Below are positions 33,914 through 41,557 of a stretch of DNA of 47,237 nucleotides, in pieces. The notes below the pieces were generated by a model. That model had not been told where the DNA came from. It saw nothing but the letters and a program-made list of their open reading frames with translations, and ran no database searches. How positions within the stretch are numbered: the first letter of the stretch is position 1; every line of letters starts with the position of its first letter. The position numbers were made by a program, and so were the translations under genes. This stretch comes from JAVXTH01 sp036641395. Its GTDB lineage: Bacteria > Bacillota_I > Bacilli_A > Erysipelotrichales > Erysipelotrichaceae. Where the stretch lies: contig JAVWEY010000006.1 of assembly GCA_036641395.1 (NCBI GenBank), positions 1-47,237 of the forward strand. The letters run 5' to 3'.

Positions 33914-35764
33914 TTAAACGCTTTCTACTTCTTGATCTTCATAAGCTTCAATTATATCGTTTTCTTTAATATCATTAAAGTTTTCAATTGTAATACCACA
34001 ATCATATCCTGCTGCAACTTCTTTTACATCGTTCTGGAAACGTTTTAATGAACCTAATTGGCCAGAATAAACGACAACGCCATCACGAATCAAACGAACT
34101 TTACAATCTCTTTTGAAGCAACCATCACTGACCATACAACCAGCAATTGTTCCAATCTTAGTTACTTTATACAATTGACGAACTTCACCTTGTCCAATTA
34201 CAACTTCTTCATAGACAGGAGCTAACATACCTTTCATTGCATGTTCCATTTCTTCAATTGCTTTATAAATAATATTATGAAGACGAATTTCAACATTCTC
34301 TTCTTCAGCTTTCTTACGAACTGCTGCATTTGGTCTTACATTAAAGCCATAAACAACTGCATTAGATGCTGCAGCTAACATAATATCTGATTCCGTAATA
34401 GCACCTGCCGTTGAGCGAATAACGACAACCCGGACTCCCGAAATTTCAATACGCTCAAGAGAACTTTTAACGGCTTCTGCACTACCTTGAACATCAGCTT
34501 TTACAATTACATTAATCTCTTGGATATCGCCTTCTTCAATGCGTCGTGCTAAGTCATCCAGCGTTAATGCACTAGAAGAATTACGTTCCGCATCAATTCG
34601 TTTAATTAAACGTGTTTCAGCAATTTGACGGGCTTTCTTTTCCGATTCAAAGACACGGAATACATCACCTGCAACTGGTACATCATTTAAACCAATAATT
34701 TCAACTGGTGAAGATGGTCCAGCGACTTTGATTTCACGTCCATGATCATCTACCATCTTACGTACACGACCATAACTTGTACCAACAACAATAACATCGC
34801 CACTCTTTAATGTTCCACCTTGAACTAGTAACGTTGCAACCGGTCCTCTACCACGATCAAGTTTTGCCTCAATTACTGTACCATTTGCTAATTTATTAGG
34901 ATTTGCACGCAAGTTTTCAACTTCAGCAAGTACAAGAACTGTTTCAAGTAACTCTGAAACTCCTGTTCCCATCTTTGCGGAAATTTGAGTAAAGATGGTT
35001 GTACCACCCCATTCTTCCGGCATTAATCCACAATCACTCATTTCTGACATGATGCGTTCAACATTTGCTTCTGCTTTATCAATTTTATTAATAGCGACAA
35101 TAACCGGAACACCTGCTGCTTTCGCATGATCAATTGCTTCCTTTGTTTGTGGCATAACTCCATCATCTGCTGCTACTACAATAATAACAACATCGGTGAT
35201 TTTAGCACCACGCGCTCTCATCGCTGTAAATGCTTCATGTCCTGGTGTATCTAAAAAAGTAACTTTCTTACCTTTGACAAGAACTTGGTAAGCACCAATA
35301 TGTTGAGTAATTCCACCAAATTCCCCCTGTGTAACATGAGCTTTACGTATTGTATCTAATAAGGTTGTTTTACCATGGTCAACATGCCCCATAATCGTAA
35401 CAACTGCTGGACGCTCAACAAGTGATTCTTCTGGGTCTTGTTCATCCATCATTTCTTCAAAATCACTCTCTTCGATAATGATTTCTTTATGAACTTCAAT
35501 GTTAAATTCCATACATACAAGTTCAATGGTTTCATCATCCAATGTCGAGTTAATCGTTACCATATTACCCATCATAAAGAGTAACTTAATAATCTCCGCA
35601 GCACTTCGATGAATCTTATCAGCTAATTCACCAACGGATAAAACACCGTTATAAGTAAATTCCTTAATAACCTCAGTTGGAGTGTGTACTGTTTCCTTAC
35701 CATGTGCTACATTCCCGCGATTTCGATTACTATTGTTACGTCTTTTCTGTTGTGGTCTTGCCAT
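33914..35764 (-). CDS. infB: Translation initiation factor IF-2
   Basis: GTPase that delivers fMet-tRNA to the 30S subunit; 616 residues. A short basic N-terminus (MARPQQKRRNNSNRNRG) leads to the IF2_N helix (SVGELADKIHRSAAEIIKLL), then the G domain with GHVDHGKTT, DTPGHEAF and NKIDKA, and domains II-IV. The N-terminal region is far shorter than in E. coli or Bacillus, similar to Mollicute IF-2. The ATG at 35764 has AGGTG upstream; an in-frame codon at 35788 lies inside ylxQ and lacks a ribosome site. Confidence 0.96.
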   Translation of the reverse strand: MARPQQKRRNNSNRNRGNVAHGKETVHTPTEVIKEFTYNGVLSVGELADKIHRSAAEIIKLLFMMGNMVTINSTLDDETIELVCMEFNIEVHKEIIIEESDFEEMMDEQDPEESLVERPAVVTIMGHVDHGKTTLLDTIRKAHVTQGEFGGITQHIGAYQVLVKGKKVTFLDTPGHEAFTAMRARGAKITDVVIIVVAADDGVMPQTKEAIDHAKAAGVPVIVAINKIDKAEANVERIMSEMSDCGLMPEEWGGTTIFTQISAKMGTGVSELLETVLVLAEVENLRANPNKLANGTVIEAKLDRGRGPVATLLVQGGTLKSGDVIVVGTSYGRVRKMVDDHGREIKVAGPSSPVEIIGLNDVPVAGDVFRVFESEKKARQIAETRLIKRIDAERNSSSALTLDDLARRIEEGDIQEINVIVKADVQGSAEAVKSSLERIEISGVRVVVIRSTAGAITESDIMLAAASNAVVYGFNVRPNAAVRKKAEEENVEIRLHNIIYKAIEEMEHAMKGMLAPVYEEVVIGQGEVRQLYKVTKIGTIAGCMVSDGCFKRDCKVRLIRDGVVVYSGQLGSLKRFQNDVKEVAAGYDCGITIENFNDIKENDIIEAYEDQEVESV

Positions 35765-35772
35765 AGTATCAC

Positions 35773-36069
35773 CTAGCCTTTCAAGCAAATTTCAAGTTTC
35801 TTAGCGAATCCTTCATCTAATATTGCAACATATTTCTTGTTGTAATCTCCTATTGCTTCCCCAAGTAATTTACTACTTTCATAAAATACATAAGGAATCT
35901 TATAAAAAGTACATTTATCAACTAACTTCTTACGTGTATTATTACCCAAATCATCGCCGATAATCACGAGTTTCGCTTGATTCTTTCGAATACTATGAAA
36001 CACCGTTTCTCCCGTTGATATTTTTCTTCCACTCGATGCTAACCCAAGTAATCCTTTCGCATCACTCAT
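35773..36069 (-). CDS. ylxQ: L7Ae-family RNA-binding protein YlxQ
   Basis: 98 residues with the L7Ae/L30e fold (LGLASSGRKISTGETV, LVIIGDDLGNNTRKKLVDKC), a family that binds kink-turn RNA. It sits between ylxR and infB, the invariant Firmicute position. The ATG at 36069 overlaps the ylxR stop; a TTG two codons earlier is possible. Confidence 0.9.
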   Translation of the reverse strand: MSDAKGLLGLASSGRKISTGETVFHSIRKNQAKLVIIGDDLGNNTRKKLVDKCTFYKIPYVFYESSKLLGEAIGDYNKKYVAILDEGFAKKLEICLKG

Positions 36070-36322
36070 GTTCAAACATCACTTTTAATTCATCATATAT
36101 ACTTTGCGGTATATCAATATCTAATGCTCTAGCAAGTGCTTTTCTCTTGATTGCAATTTCTAGTGCTTCACTACTTTTTTTCAAATAAGCACCTCTTCCA
36201 TTCATTTTTCCACTTGGATCTAAACAAACGGTTTGTTCTGGTGTTTTAACGATGCGAATTAATTCCTTTTTTGGATATCGATCCTGTGTAGCAACACATT
36301 TACGCATTGGTATTTTCTTCAC
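36062..36322 (-). CDS. ylxR: YlxR-family nucleic-acid-binding protein
   Basis: 86 residues. MRKCVATQDRYPKKELIRIV and MNGRGAYLKKS are the family hallmarks (GRGAY motif). YlxR has been reported to bind RNase P RNA and modulate it (RnpM). The GTG at 36322 has AGGAGG eight bases upstream; the earlier GTG at 36331 overlaps that site. It is between nusA and ylxQ. Confidence 0.92.
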   Translation of the reverse strand: MKKIPMRKCVATQDRYPKKELIRIVKTPEQTVCLDPSGKMNGRGAYLKKSSEALEIAIKRKALARALDIDIPQSIYDELKVMFEHE

Positions 36323-36334
36323 AACGTGCACCTC

Positions 36335-38017
36335 CTAGCTTTCTTCGTAAAATTCATCGAATTCATCGAAATCGATTTCATCATTAATCCAATCTTTTTG
36401 TTTTTCTTCTTCTTCTTGACGAGCAATTTCAGCAAGTTCATCTTCTGAATAAATTGGTTTATAATCGTAATCTTTCTTTGATAAATCAAAAGTTGGTTTA
36501 CGATGTTCTTCTTCTTTTTTCTCTTCAAATTTACGATACTTAGGACGTGCAGGTTTCTCTTCTTGTTTCGTTGTTTTCTCAGCAAACTGTTCAAGTTTAG
36601 ATACAAATTCACGTTTTTCCTCAATATTAATACCACCGAGTTTTTTCTTCTCTTTGGCAATTCTAGATGCACGTTCAAGATCATTCTCTTCTTCTTGAAC
36701 CTTTTCAATTTCCTTAACTTCTTCAACTGTTTCAACTGTTTCAATTTCTTCAACGTTTTCGATTGTTTCAATTACTTCTTCTGCGACTTGTTCAGCAATT
36801 TCATCGTTTACTGGAGTCGGAGTAATCATTTCCTCAAATACTTTTTCATCAATAACAATTTCACTATTTTTATTTTCTTCAAATATTTCTTTTTGGGCTT
36901 TTTCTTTTGCTTCACTTTGCGAACGAATAGTTTCTTCTTTTTGTTTCATTGCGATATTCTTCCAATCAATACCAATCGCTTCAACATCACTTACAGATTT
37001 AATATCAATCTTACTTCCAGTAAGTTTAACCGCAAGCCGTGCATTTTTACCCTTTTTACCAATCGCAAGTGATAACTGATTATCATTAACAATAACCATT
37101 AAACCACGACGCTCACTGCTTGGAATAACCGCTAAAATTTCAGCAGGTGCTAAGGCATTTTTAATTAATTCAGTAACATCCTCGCTCCATTCGAAAATAT
37201 CAATTTTTTCTCCACCAAGTTCTTCAATTACAACTTGAACGCGACTTCCTCTAGGACCAATACATGCTCCAATTGGATCAACATTTTCATTTTTAGAATA
37301 AACAGCCATCTTACATCTTTCGCCAGCATCACGAGCAATTGCTTTTATCTCAATAATACCTTGATAGATTTCTGGCACTTCTTTTTCAAATAAGCGTTTT
37401 ACTAAACTAGCATCACCTCTGGATACTAATACTTGTGCTCCTTTTGTTTCACGATTAACTTCGCTAATTACAACACGAAGGCGTTGTCCTTCACGATAAC
37501 GTTCTCCTGGTATTTGAGCATTTTTAGGCATTAAAGCTAAAGTTTTCCCAATGTTTACAACACAGAACTTTTCTTCAACTGATTCAATTTGTCCAATCAC
37601 CATTTCTTCAACTTTATCGCAATATTCATCATAAACAACTTGTTTTTCAGCTTCACGAATTTTTTGTTTCATTACATTCTTCGCAAGAATAACAGCAGCA
37701 CGACCTAATGATGCTATGTCTATTTCATAATTTACAAAACCATCAATTTCATAATCTTGATTAATTGCCAAAGCATCTTCTAGTGAAATTTCAATATCTT
37801 CATCATCTACTTCTTCAACAATTTTACGTTGTTGATAAACTTTGATTTCCCCAGTTTTTTCATTAATATCGACTAAGACAAGCGCATCTGGATTCTCAAT
37901 ATGTTTACGAAATGCTTTTGATAACGCTTCTTGTAGTGCTGCAATCACAATTTCCTTTGATAACATACGATCAGTTTCGATTGCCTGCATTGCTGCCATA
38001 AAATCTTTTAGTTTCAT
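36335..38017 (-). CDS. nusA: Transcription factor NusA with long acidic tail
   Basis: RNA polymerase elongation/termination factor; 560 residues, roughly 190 longer than Bacillus NusA. The N-terminal polymerase-binding domain, S1 domain (about 130-200) and two KH domains (GACIGPRGSRVQVVIEELGGEKIDI; LAIGKKGKNARLAVKLTG) end near residue 350. The rest is charged and low-complexity, with a Glu/Val/Thr-rich part (about 405-440), a Lys/Glu middle and a very acidic end, IDFDEFDEFYEES. This tail is likely disordered. It follows rimP by 19 nt. Confidence 0.96.
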   Translation of the reverse strand: MKLKDFMAAMQAIETDRMLSKEIVIAALQEALSKAFRKHIENPDALVLVDINEKTGEIKVYQQRKIVEEVDDEDIEISLEDALAINQDYEIDGFVNYEIDIASLGRAAVILAKNVMKQKIREAEKQVVYDEYCDKVEEMVIGQIESVEEKFCVVNIGKTLALMPKNAQIPGERYREGQRLRVVISEVNRETKGAQVLVSRGDASLVKRLFEKEVPEIYQGIIEIKAIARDAGERCKMAVYSKNENVDPIGACIGPRGSRVQVVIEELGGEKIDIFEWSEDVTELIKNALAPAEILAVIPSSERRGLMVIVNDNQLSLAIGKKGKNARLAVKLTGSKIDIKSVSDVEAIGIDWKNIAMKQKEETIRSQSEAKEKAQKEIFEENKNSEIVIDEKVFEEMITPTPVNDEIAEQVAEEVIETIENVEEIETVETVEEVKEIEKVQEEENDLERASRIAKEKKKLGGINIEEKREFVSKLEQFAEKTTKQEEKPARPKYRKFEEKKEEEHRKPTFDLSKKDYDYKPIYSEDELAEIARQEEEEKQKDWINDEIDFDEFDEFYEES

Positions 38018-38036
38018 TTTAGTATTTTTCCTTTCC

Positions 38037-38507
38037 TTAGAATTTAACCGCTAAGCGGATTAGGGATATATTATCCAATTCAATCTTTACTTTTTTATGT
38101 ACTGCTTTTTCCATATATTCAATTAACGCTATATCATCTTGGATGTCTACAAGCGTACCATAAACCTCAAATAAGCCTTTAGCCATGACGTTTTTCAACT
38201 TAATATAAACATAGTCGCCAATTGCCTTTTCAATATCCTCACGGCTCCGTAATTCACGCTCAGCGCCTGGTGAACATACTTCTAAATAGTATTCTCCACT
38301 AATAAAATCTGCTTCATCAAGCTTTGAAGAAATAGCTTCTGACATCAATGCACAAGCATCAATATCCATCGTTCCATCATCCTTCATAATCGCAATCCTA
38401 AGGATTCGCATATTATTTTCTTGATGCCATGATACCTCATATAAATGCAGTTCATGTTCGACGATAATTTTCCTTACAAGTTCGTCAATTTTTGTCAATT
38501 GATCCAT
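38037..38507 (-). CDS. rimP: Ribosome maturation factor RimP
   Basis: 156-residue 30S assembly factor. The EVCSPGAERELRSREDIEKAIGDYVYIKL segment is diagnostic. First gene of the rimP-nusA-ylxR-ylxQ-infB-rbfA operon. GGAG lies seven bases before the ATG, and the leader carries a strong hairpin able to compete for that site. Confidence 0.95.
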   Translation of the reverse strand: MDQLTKIDELVRKIIVEHELHLYEVSWHQENNMRILRIAIMKDDGTMDIDACALMSEAISSKLDEADFISGEYYLEVCSPGAERELRSREDIEKAIGDYVYIKLKNVMAKGLFEVYGTLVDIQDDIALIEYMEKAVHKKVKIELDNISLIRLAVKF

Positions 38508-38512
38508 ATCTT

Positions 38513-38556
38513 ACTCCTTTTATACGTAATGAAGGAGTGGGCATCACCCACTCCTT
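38513..38556 (-). promoter_or_regulatory. rimP leader hairpin that could sequester the ribosome site
   Basis: In the rimP mRNA, AAGGAGUGGG (38547-38556) pairs with CCCACUCCUU (38532-38541) in a 10-bp stem. The second arm also contains ACUCCUU, which is perfectly complementary to the rimP Shine-Dalgarno AAGGAGU (38513-38519) across a 12-nt loop. The two pairings exclude each other. No U-run follows, so it is not a good terminator for gatD. Confidence 0.6.
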
Positions 38557-38573
38557 GCTTAAAGTATAGTTAT

Positions 38574-38602
38574 AATATATCGCAAATACCGGTTTAATTC
38601 AA
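38574..38602 (-). promoter_or_regulatory. Promoter of the rimP-nusA-infB operon
   Basis: The -35 box TTGAAT (38597-38602), 17 nt, and the -10 box TATATT (38574-38579) are on the minus strand. The -35 box is flanked by the inverted repeat at 38581-38622. Confidence 0.7.
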
Positions 38603-38622
38603 GGCTTTTTTCAATATTTGCG
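38581..38622. repeat. Inverted repeat around the rimP -35 box
   Basis: CGCAAATA (38581-38588) and TATTTGCG (38615-38622) are perfect complements whose centres are 34 nt apart, with the -35 box between them. It is a candidate operator; it could also be a chance match. Confidence 0.4.
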
Positions 38623-38645
38623 TTAATTCCATCTTCTTTTATGAA

Positions 38646-39377
38646 TTATTTGACTCCTAAACGAGACATCATAACCTCACGGGCTTTTGTTTCAATTGTA
38701 TCATCTAGCTTATCAAGTTTAATATCACCATAACGTTTGCTAAGACCTTTACGTAAAATAAGATCTGCAATTTGCGGATTTTTAGGTAATAGCGGACCAT
38801 GCATATAAGTTCCTAACACATGACCATTATAAAATCCTTCAAATTCTCCATCAAAGGTATTGCCATGCCCTTTTAATACTTTTCCAAACGGTGTTTTCAC
38901 ATCAATTGTTTGACCACCATGATTTTCAAAACCAACAACACGTATTATTTCACCATCAAGATTTGCTTCAATTGCAATGTTACCAATGCATCGCTTACCA
39001 CCAGATGGTGCTTTCGTAACGTAATCAAAGAAAGATAAACCTTCCATTTGATTTCCATCACCATCAATATAATACTTTCCAAAAAACTGATAACCTCCAC
39101 AAATCAATAAAACAAATGTTCCTTGATCAATTGCTTTTTTTATATTATCTTTTCTTGATAATAAATCTTGATACAAAAGTCCTTGTTCGCGATCAGCTCC
39201 ACCACCGATAAAAATAATATCATAGGTTGATAAATCCTTATGTTCATTAATTCCGCATGTATCAATTACCATATTAATACCACGTTTTTGTCCTCTGACT
39301 TTTAATACTTGAATGTTACCACGATCTCCATAAAGATCCATAACATCATGATACATCCAAATTAATCGACATTCCAT
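38646..39377 (-). CDS. gatD: Lipid II isoglutaminyl synthase, glutaminase subunit GatD
   Basis: 243 residues, class I glutamine amidotransferase of the CobB/CobQ type. The nucleophile Cys is in LLICGGYQFFG and the His in YMHGPLLPKNP. It supplies ammonia to MurT for amidation of the alpha-carboxyl of D-Glu in the peptidoglycan stem. Its ATG overlaps the murT stop by one base (TAATG). Confidence 0.94.
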   Translation of the reverse strand: MECRLIWMYHDVMDLYGDRGNIQVLKVRGQKRGINMVIDTCGINEHKDLSTYDIIFIGGGADREQGLLYQDLLSRKDNIKKAIDQGTFVLLICGGYQFFGKYYIDGDGNQMEGLSFFDYVTKAPSGGKRCIGNIAIEANLDGEIIRVVGFENHGGQTIDVKTPFGKVLKGHGNTFDGEFEGFYNGHVLGTYMHGPLLPKNPQIADLILRKGLSKRYGDIKLDKLDDTIETKAREVMMSRLGVK

Positions 39378-40690
39378 TATTGCTTCCTCCCTAAAAGTGC
39401 TCTTATTGGTTGTAAGGCTGTATAGGTTGCAATTACATAGGCATGCAAGTTTAAAACTTCGATTGCATTGAGTGCATCTTCTACTTCTTCATAAACACTT
39501 AAATTGCCTTGATAATCTTCATACTTCAATCTTAATGCCATATCATAACCACGCTTTCCACTGCATATAATATGAGCAACATTACTTGTCGTAATCATTT
39601 CAAAATGAGCATCCCAAATCCAAGAAACATCCGTGCCATCTTGATCATTATCATTTAATATAATCAAAATATCTTTAGTATCTTCATCTCTTTGGATTAC
39701 TTTCATCGTTTCATTTGCACCGGTTGGATTTTTAACTAAATTCAAAATACAAGGTCGATGATTTAATATAAACGTTTCATTTCTACCATCATTTAAAGCA
39801 AAGGTTTCAAAGGTATCCCTTGCATATTGTTCATCTAAATCAAGGGCTTTACATACCCCTAATACACTCATACAGTTGTAAACTGAAAATAAAGCAGATT
39901 GAGGCATTTTATATATATTATGATCAACCATAAATCGACCTAATTTAAAATCAAGTTGTTCTGCTTGTAAATCAAGTTTTATATCACCAAAATCATGATT
40001 TGGACAATAAAACTTACCAATGTGTGAATATTGATAATAATGATAAGCAAGTAATTCATTACATTTATAACAGAATTTACCTTCACTTGCATCCTTACTT
40101 GTTTTTGTTGATTCACTATTTTCACCAACACCAACATATATCTTCTTTGCATGAATTGCTGCATCACCAAGTCTTACAACGTTGGGATCATCTCCGTTTA
40201 TTACAAGTGTTCCTTCATAATCTGGTAAAACTGTCATTATTTTTCTTAAGACACTTTCCATTTCTCCAGCACGATCCAATTGATCTCTAAAAAAATTATG
40301 AATAACAAATACCGTTGGTTTAATTTCTTTCATTACTTTAGGTACATTAAGTTCATCAACTTCCATTACCATAACATCACAGTTAATACATTTATTTAAT
40401 CCAACATTTCCAATAACCAAAGAAGCAATTCCGGCTTTCATATTATCGCCTTTTCGATTACCGATAACTTTCAAATCTGTTTTTTCAAATGTTTCATAAA
40501 TCATATTACTTGTGGTTGTTTTTCCATTGGTTCCAGTAATCATAATCACAATCTTTGGATAAGTGATGTGACTTAAAAAATCACTTTGAGCCTTTAACGC
40601 AATAAATCCAGGTAAGGATCCTCCCCGGTTAAATAGTTTTAATATGAATCGAATACATTTTGTTAAAACAATAATAAATGTTGTTCGCAT
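39377..40690 (-). CDS. murT: Lipid II isoglutaminyl synthase, Mur-ligase-like subunit MurT
   Basis: 437 residues, a Mur ligase homologue that activates the D-Glu carboxylate with ATP. The P-loop MITGTNGKTTTSNMI, FRDQLDRAGE and the C-terminal DUF1727 domain (LNLVKNPTGANE) are present. The inserted zinc ribbon reads CYKC and later FYCPNH, so the fourth metal ligand is His rather than the Cys of Staphylococcus-type MurT. A hydrophobic N-terminus is present. It follows rpmF through an attenuator hairpin, and no promoter is visible in the gap. Confidence 0.95.
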   Translation of the reverse strand: MRTTFIIVLTKCIRFILKLFNRGGSLPGFIALKAQSDFLSHITYPKIVIMITGTNGKTTTSNMIYETFEKTDLKVIGNRKGDNMKAGIASLVIGNVGLNKCINCDVMVMEVDELNVPKVMKEIKPTVFVIHNFFRDQLDRAGEMESVLRKIMTVLPDYEGTLVINGDDPNVVRLGDAAIHAKKIYVGVGENSESTKTSKDASEGKFCYKCNELLAYHYYQYSHIGKFYCPNHDFGDIKLDLQAEQLDFKLGRFMVDHNIYKMPQSALFSVYNCMSVLGVCKALDLDEQYARDTFETFALNDGRNETFILNHRPCILNLVKNPTGANETMKVIQRDEDTKDILIILNDNDQDGTDVSWIWDAHFEMITTSNVAHIICSGKRGYDMALRLKYEDYQGNLSVYEEVEDALNAIEVLNLHAYVIATYTALQPIRALLGRKQ

Positions 40691-40710
40691 ATTTATTTCC
40701 TTTCAAGTGC

Positions 40711-40737
40711 AAAAAAAGAGTTACGTGAACTCTTTTT
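40711..40737 (-). terminator. Terminator/attenuator between rpmF and murT
   Basis: The minus-strand hairpin AAAAAGAGTT/AACTCTTTTT is followed by more T, seven bases past the rpmF stop and about 20 bases before the murT start. Confidence 0.85.
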
Positions 40738-40743
40738 CGCTTT

Positions 40744-40914
40744 TTACTTTGCTACGATTGTTTCGCCGTTGTAGCTACCGCATTCACACATTCTATGGGA
40801 TAATTTGTATTCACCACATACCGAGCACTTACCAAGTGTAGGTACTGCTAATTTATAGTGTGTTCTACGTTTTGCTTTTCTTGTTTTTGAATTACGTCTT
40901 TGTTGTACAGCCAT
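40744..40914 (-). CDS. rpmF: Ribosomal protein bL32
   Basis: 56-residue 50S protein read directly from the sequence: it starts MAVQQRRNSKTRKAKRRTH and ends NGETIVAK. The zinc site is CSVC followed by CEC, i.e. CxxC...CxC, one residue shorter than the CxxC of Bacillus L32 and like the CxC of Mycoplasma L32. A GGAGGTG site precedes the ATG. It lies 15 nt after yceD, the standard yceD-rpmF pairing. Confidence 0.97.
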   Translation of the reverse strand: MAVQQRRNSKTRKAKRRTHYKLAVPTLGKCSVCGEYKLSHRMCECGSYNGETIVAK

Positions 40915-40929
40915 GTTTGCACCTCCTGC

Positions 40930-41442
40930 TTAATCTTCAATTTTAAAATCTTTTAATTTTGCCAGGCGAGGATCGATTTCATCTTTTGCTTCCTTACGAT
41001 ATTGTTCCTCTTTGATAACTTCCCAGCCTTTTCCCTTAGGATATTCCTTAAGTCCTGGTTTTACTACTTTCAGCGGTACTTCCATAAGAATTAACTGAAA
41101 GATAACCGGTAGTAACTCAATGACATCTCCCTTACATTCATGCATATCTTCATTTTTCTTGTTTTTAAGAAAGGTAAAGACTTCATCACTATCAGTAGAG
41201 AATGGTACCTCTACATCTTCTAATGTAATGGAACATGGAACGATCATTACACCTTCAATATGTAGATTAACATCCACTCGTTCATCGAATGATTCATAGC
41301 GTAACGCTCCGGATACATTGACATCACGTAATCCTCTAATTCGATCGATCCTCTCAAATGCAGCTTCTTTAAATGTAATTGTATCATCAAAAGTTATGCA
41401 TCCGTGCGGACTTGTAAGTAATTCGCTTTTCGACCATTTCAA
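40930..41442 (-). CDS. yceD: DUF177/YceD-family protein
   Basis: 170 residues. VNVSGALRYES, MEVPLKVVKPG and the C-terminal DPRLAKLKDF are family signatures. YceD (YlbN in Bacillus) is a partner gene of rpmF with a suggested role in 23S rRNA accumulation. The TTG at 41442 follows GAGGTG by six bases; the GTG at 41451 overlaps that site. First gene of yceD-rpmF-murT-gatD. Confidence 0.9.
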   Translation of the reverse strand: MKWSKSELLTSPHGCITFDDTITFKEAAFERIDRIRGLRDVNVSGALRYESFDERVDVNLHIEGVMIVPCSITLEDVEVPFSTDSDEVFTFLKNKKNEDMHECKGDVIELLPVIFQLILMEVPLKVVKPGLKEYPKGKGWEVIKEEQYRKEAKDEIDPRLAKLKDFKIED

Positions 41443-41471
41443 AAGAATCACCTCATTGTCAATACGTACCT

Positions 41472-41500
41472 ATTATAAAGAAAGAGCATGATAAAGTCAA
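41472..41500 (-). promoter_or_regulatory. Promoter of yceD-rpmF
   Basis: The -35 box TTGACT (41495-41500), 17 nt, and the -10 box TATAAT (41472-41477) are on the minus strand. Confidence 0.88.
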
Positions 41501-41557
41501 TAAATATAGAAATTAAATCTTCAATTCGTAAGTCAGTATATAAATAATGAATAATTT

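Noticed and set aside
36503..37072. A 189-codon plus-strand reading frame rich in Phe opposite nusA
   Set aside because: It is the antisense of the Lys/Glu-rich NusA tail. Its composition is explained by that, and it has no ribosome site or family resemblance.
38532..38556. rimP leader hairpin as the terminator of murT-gatD
   Set aside because: No U-run follows it, and it lies downstream of a good rimP promoter, so it belongs to the rimP leader.
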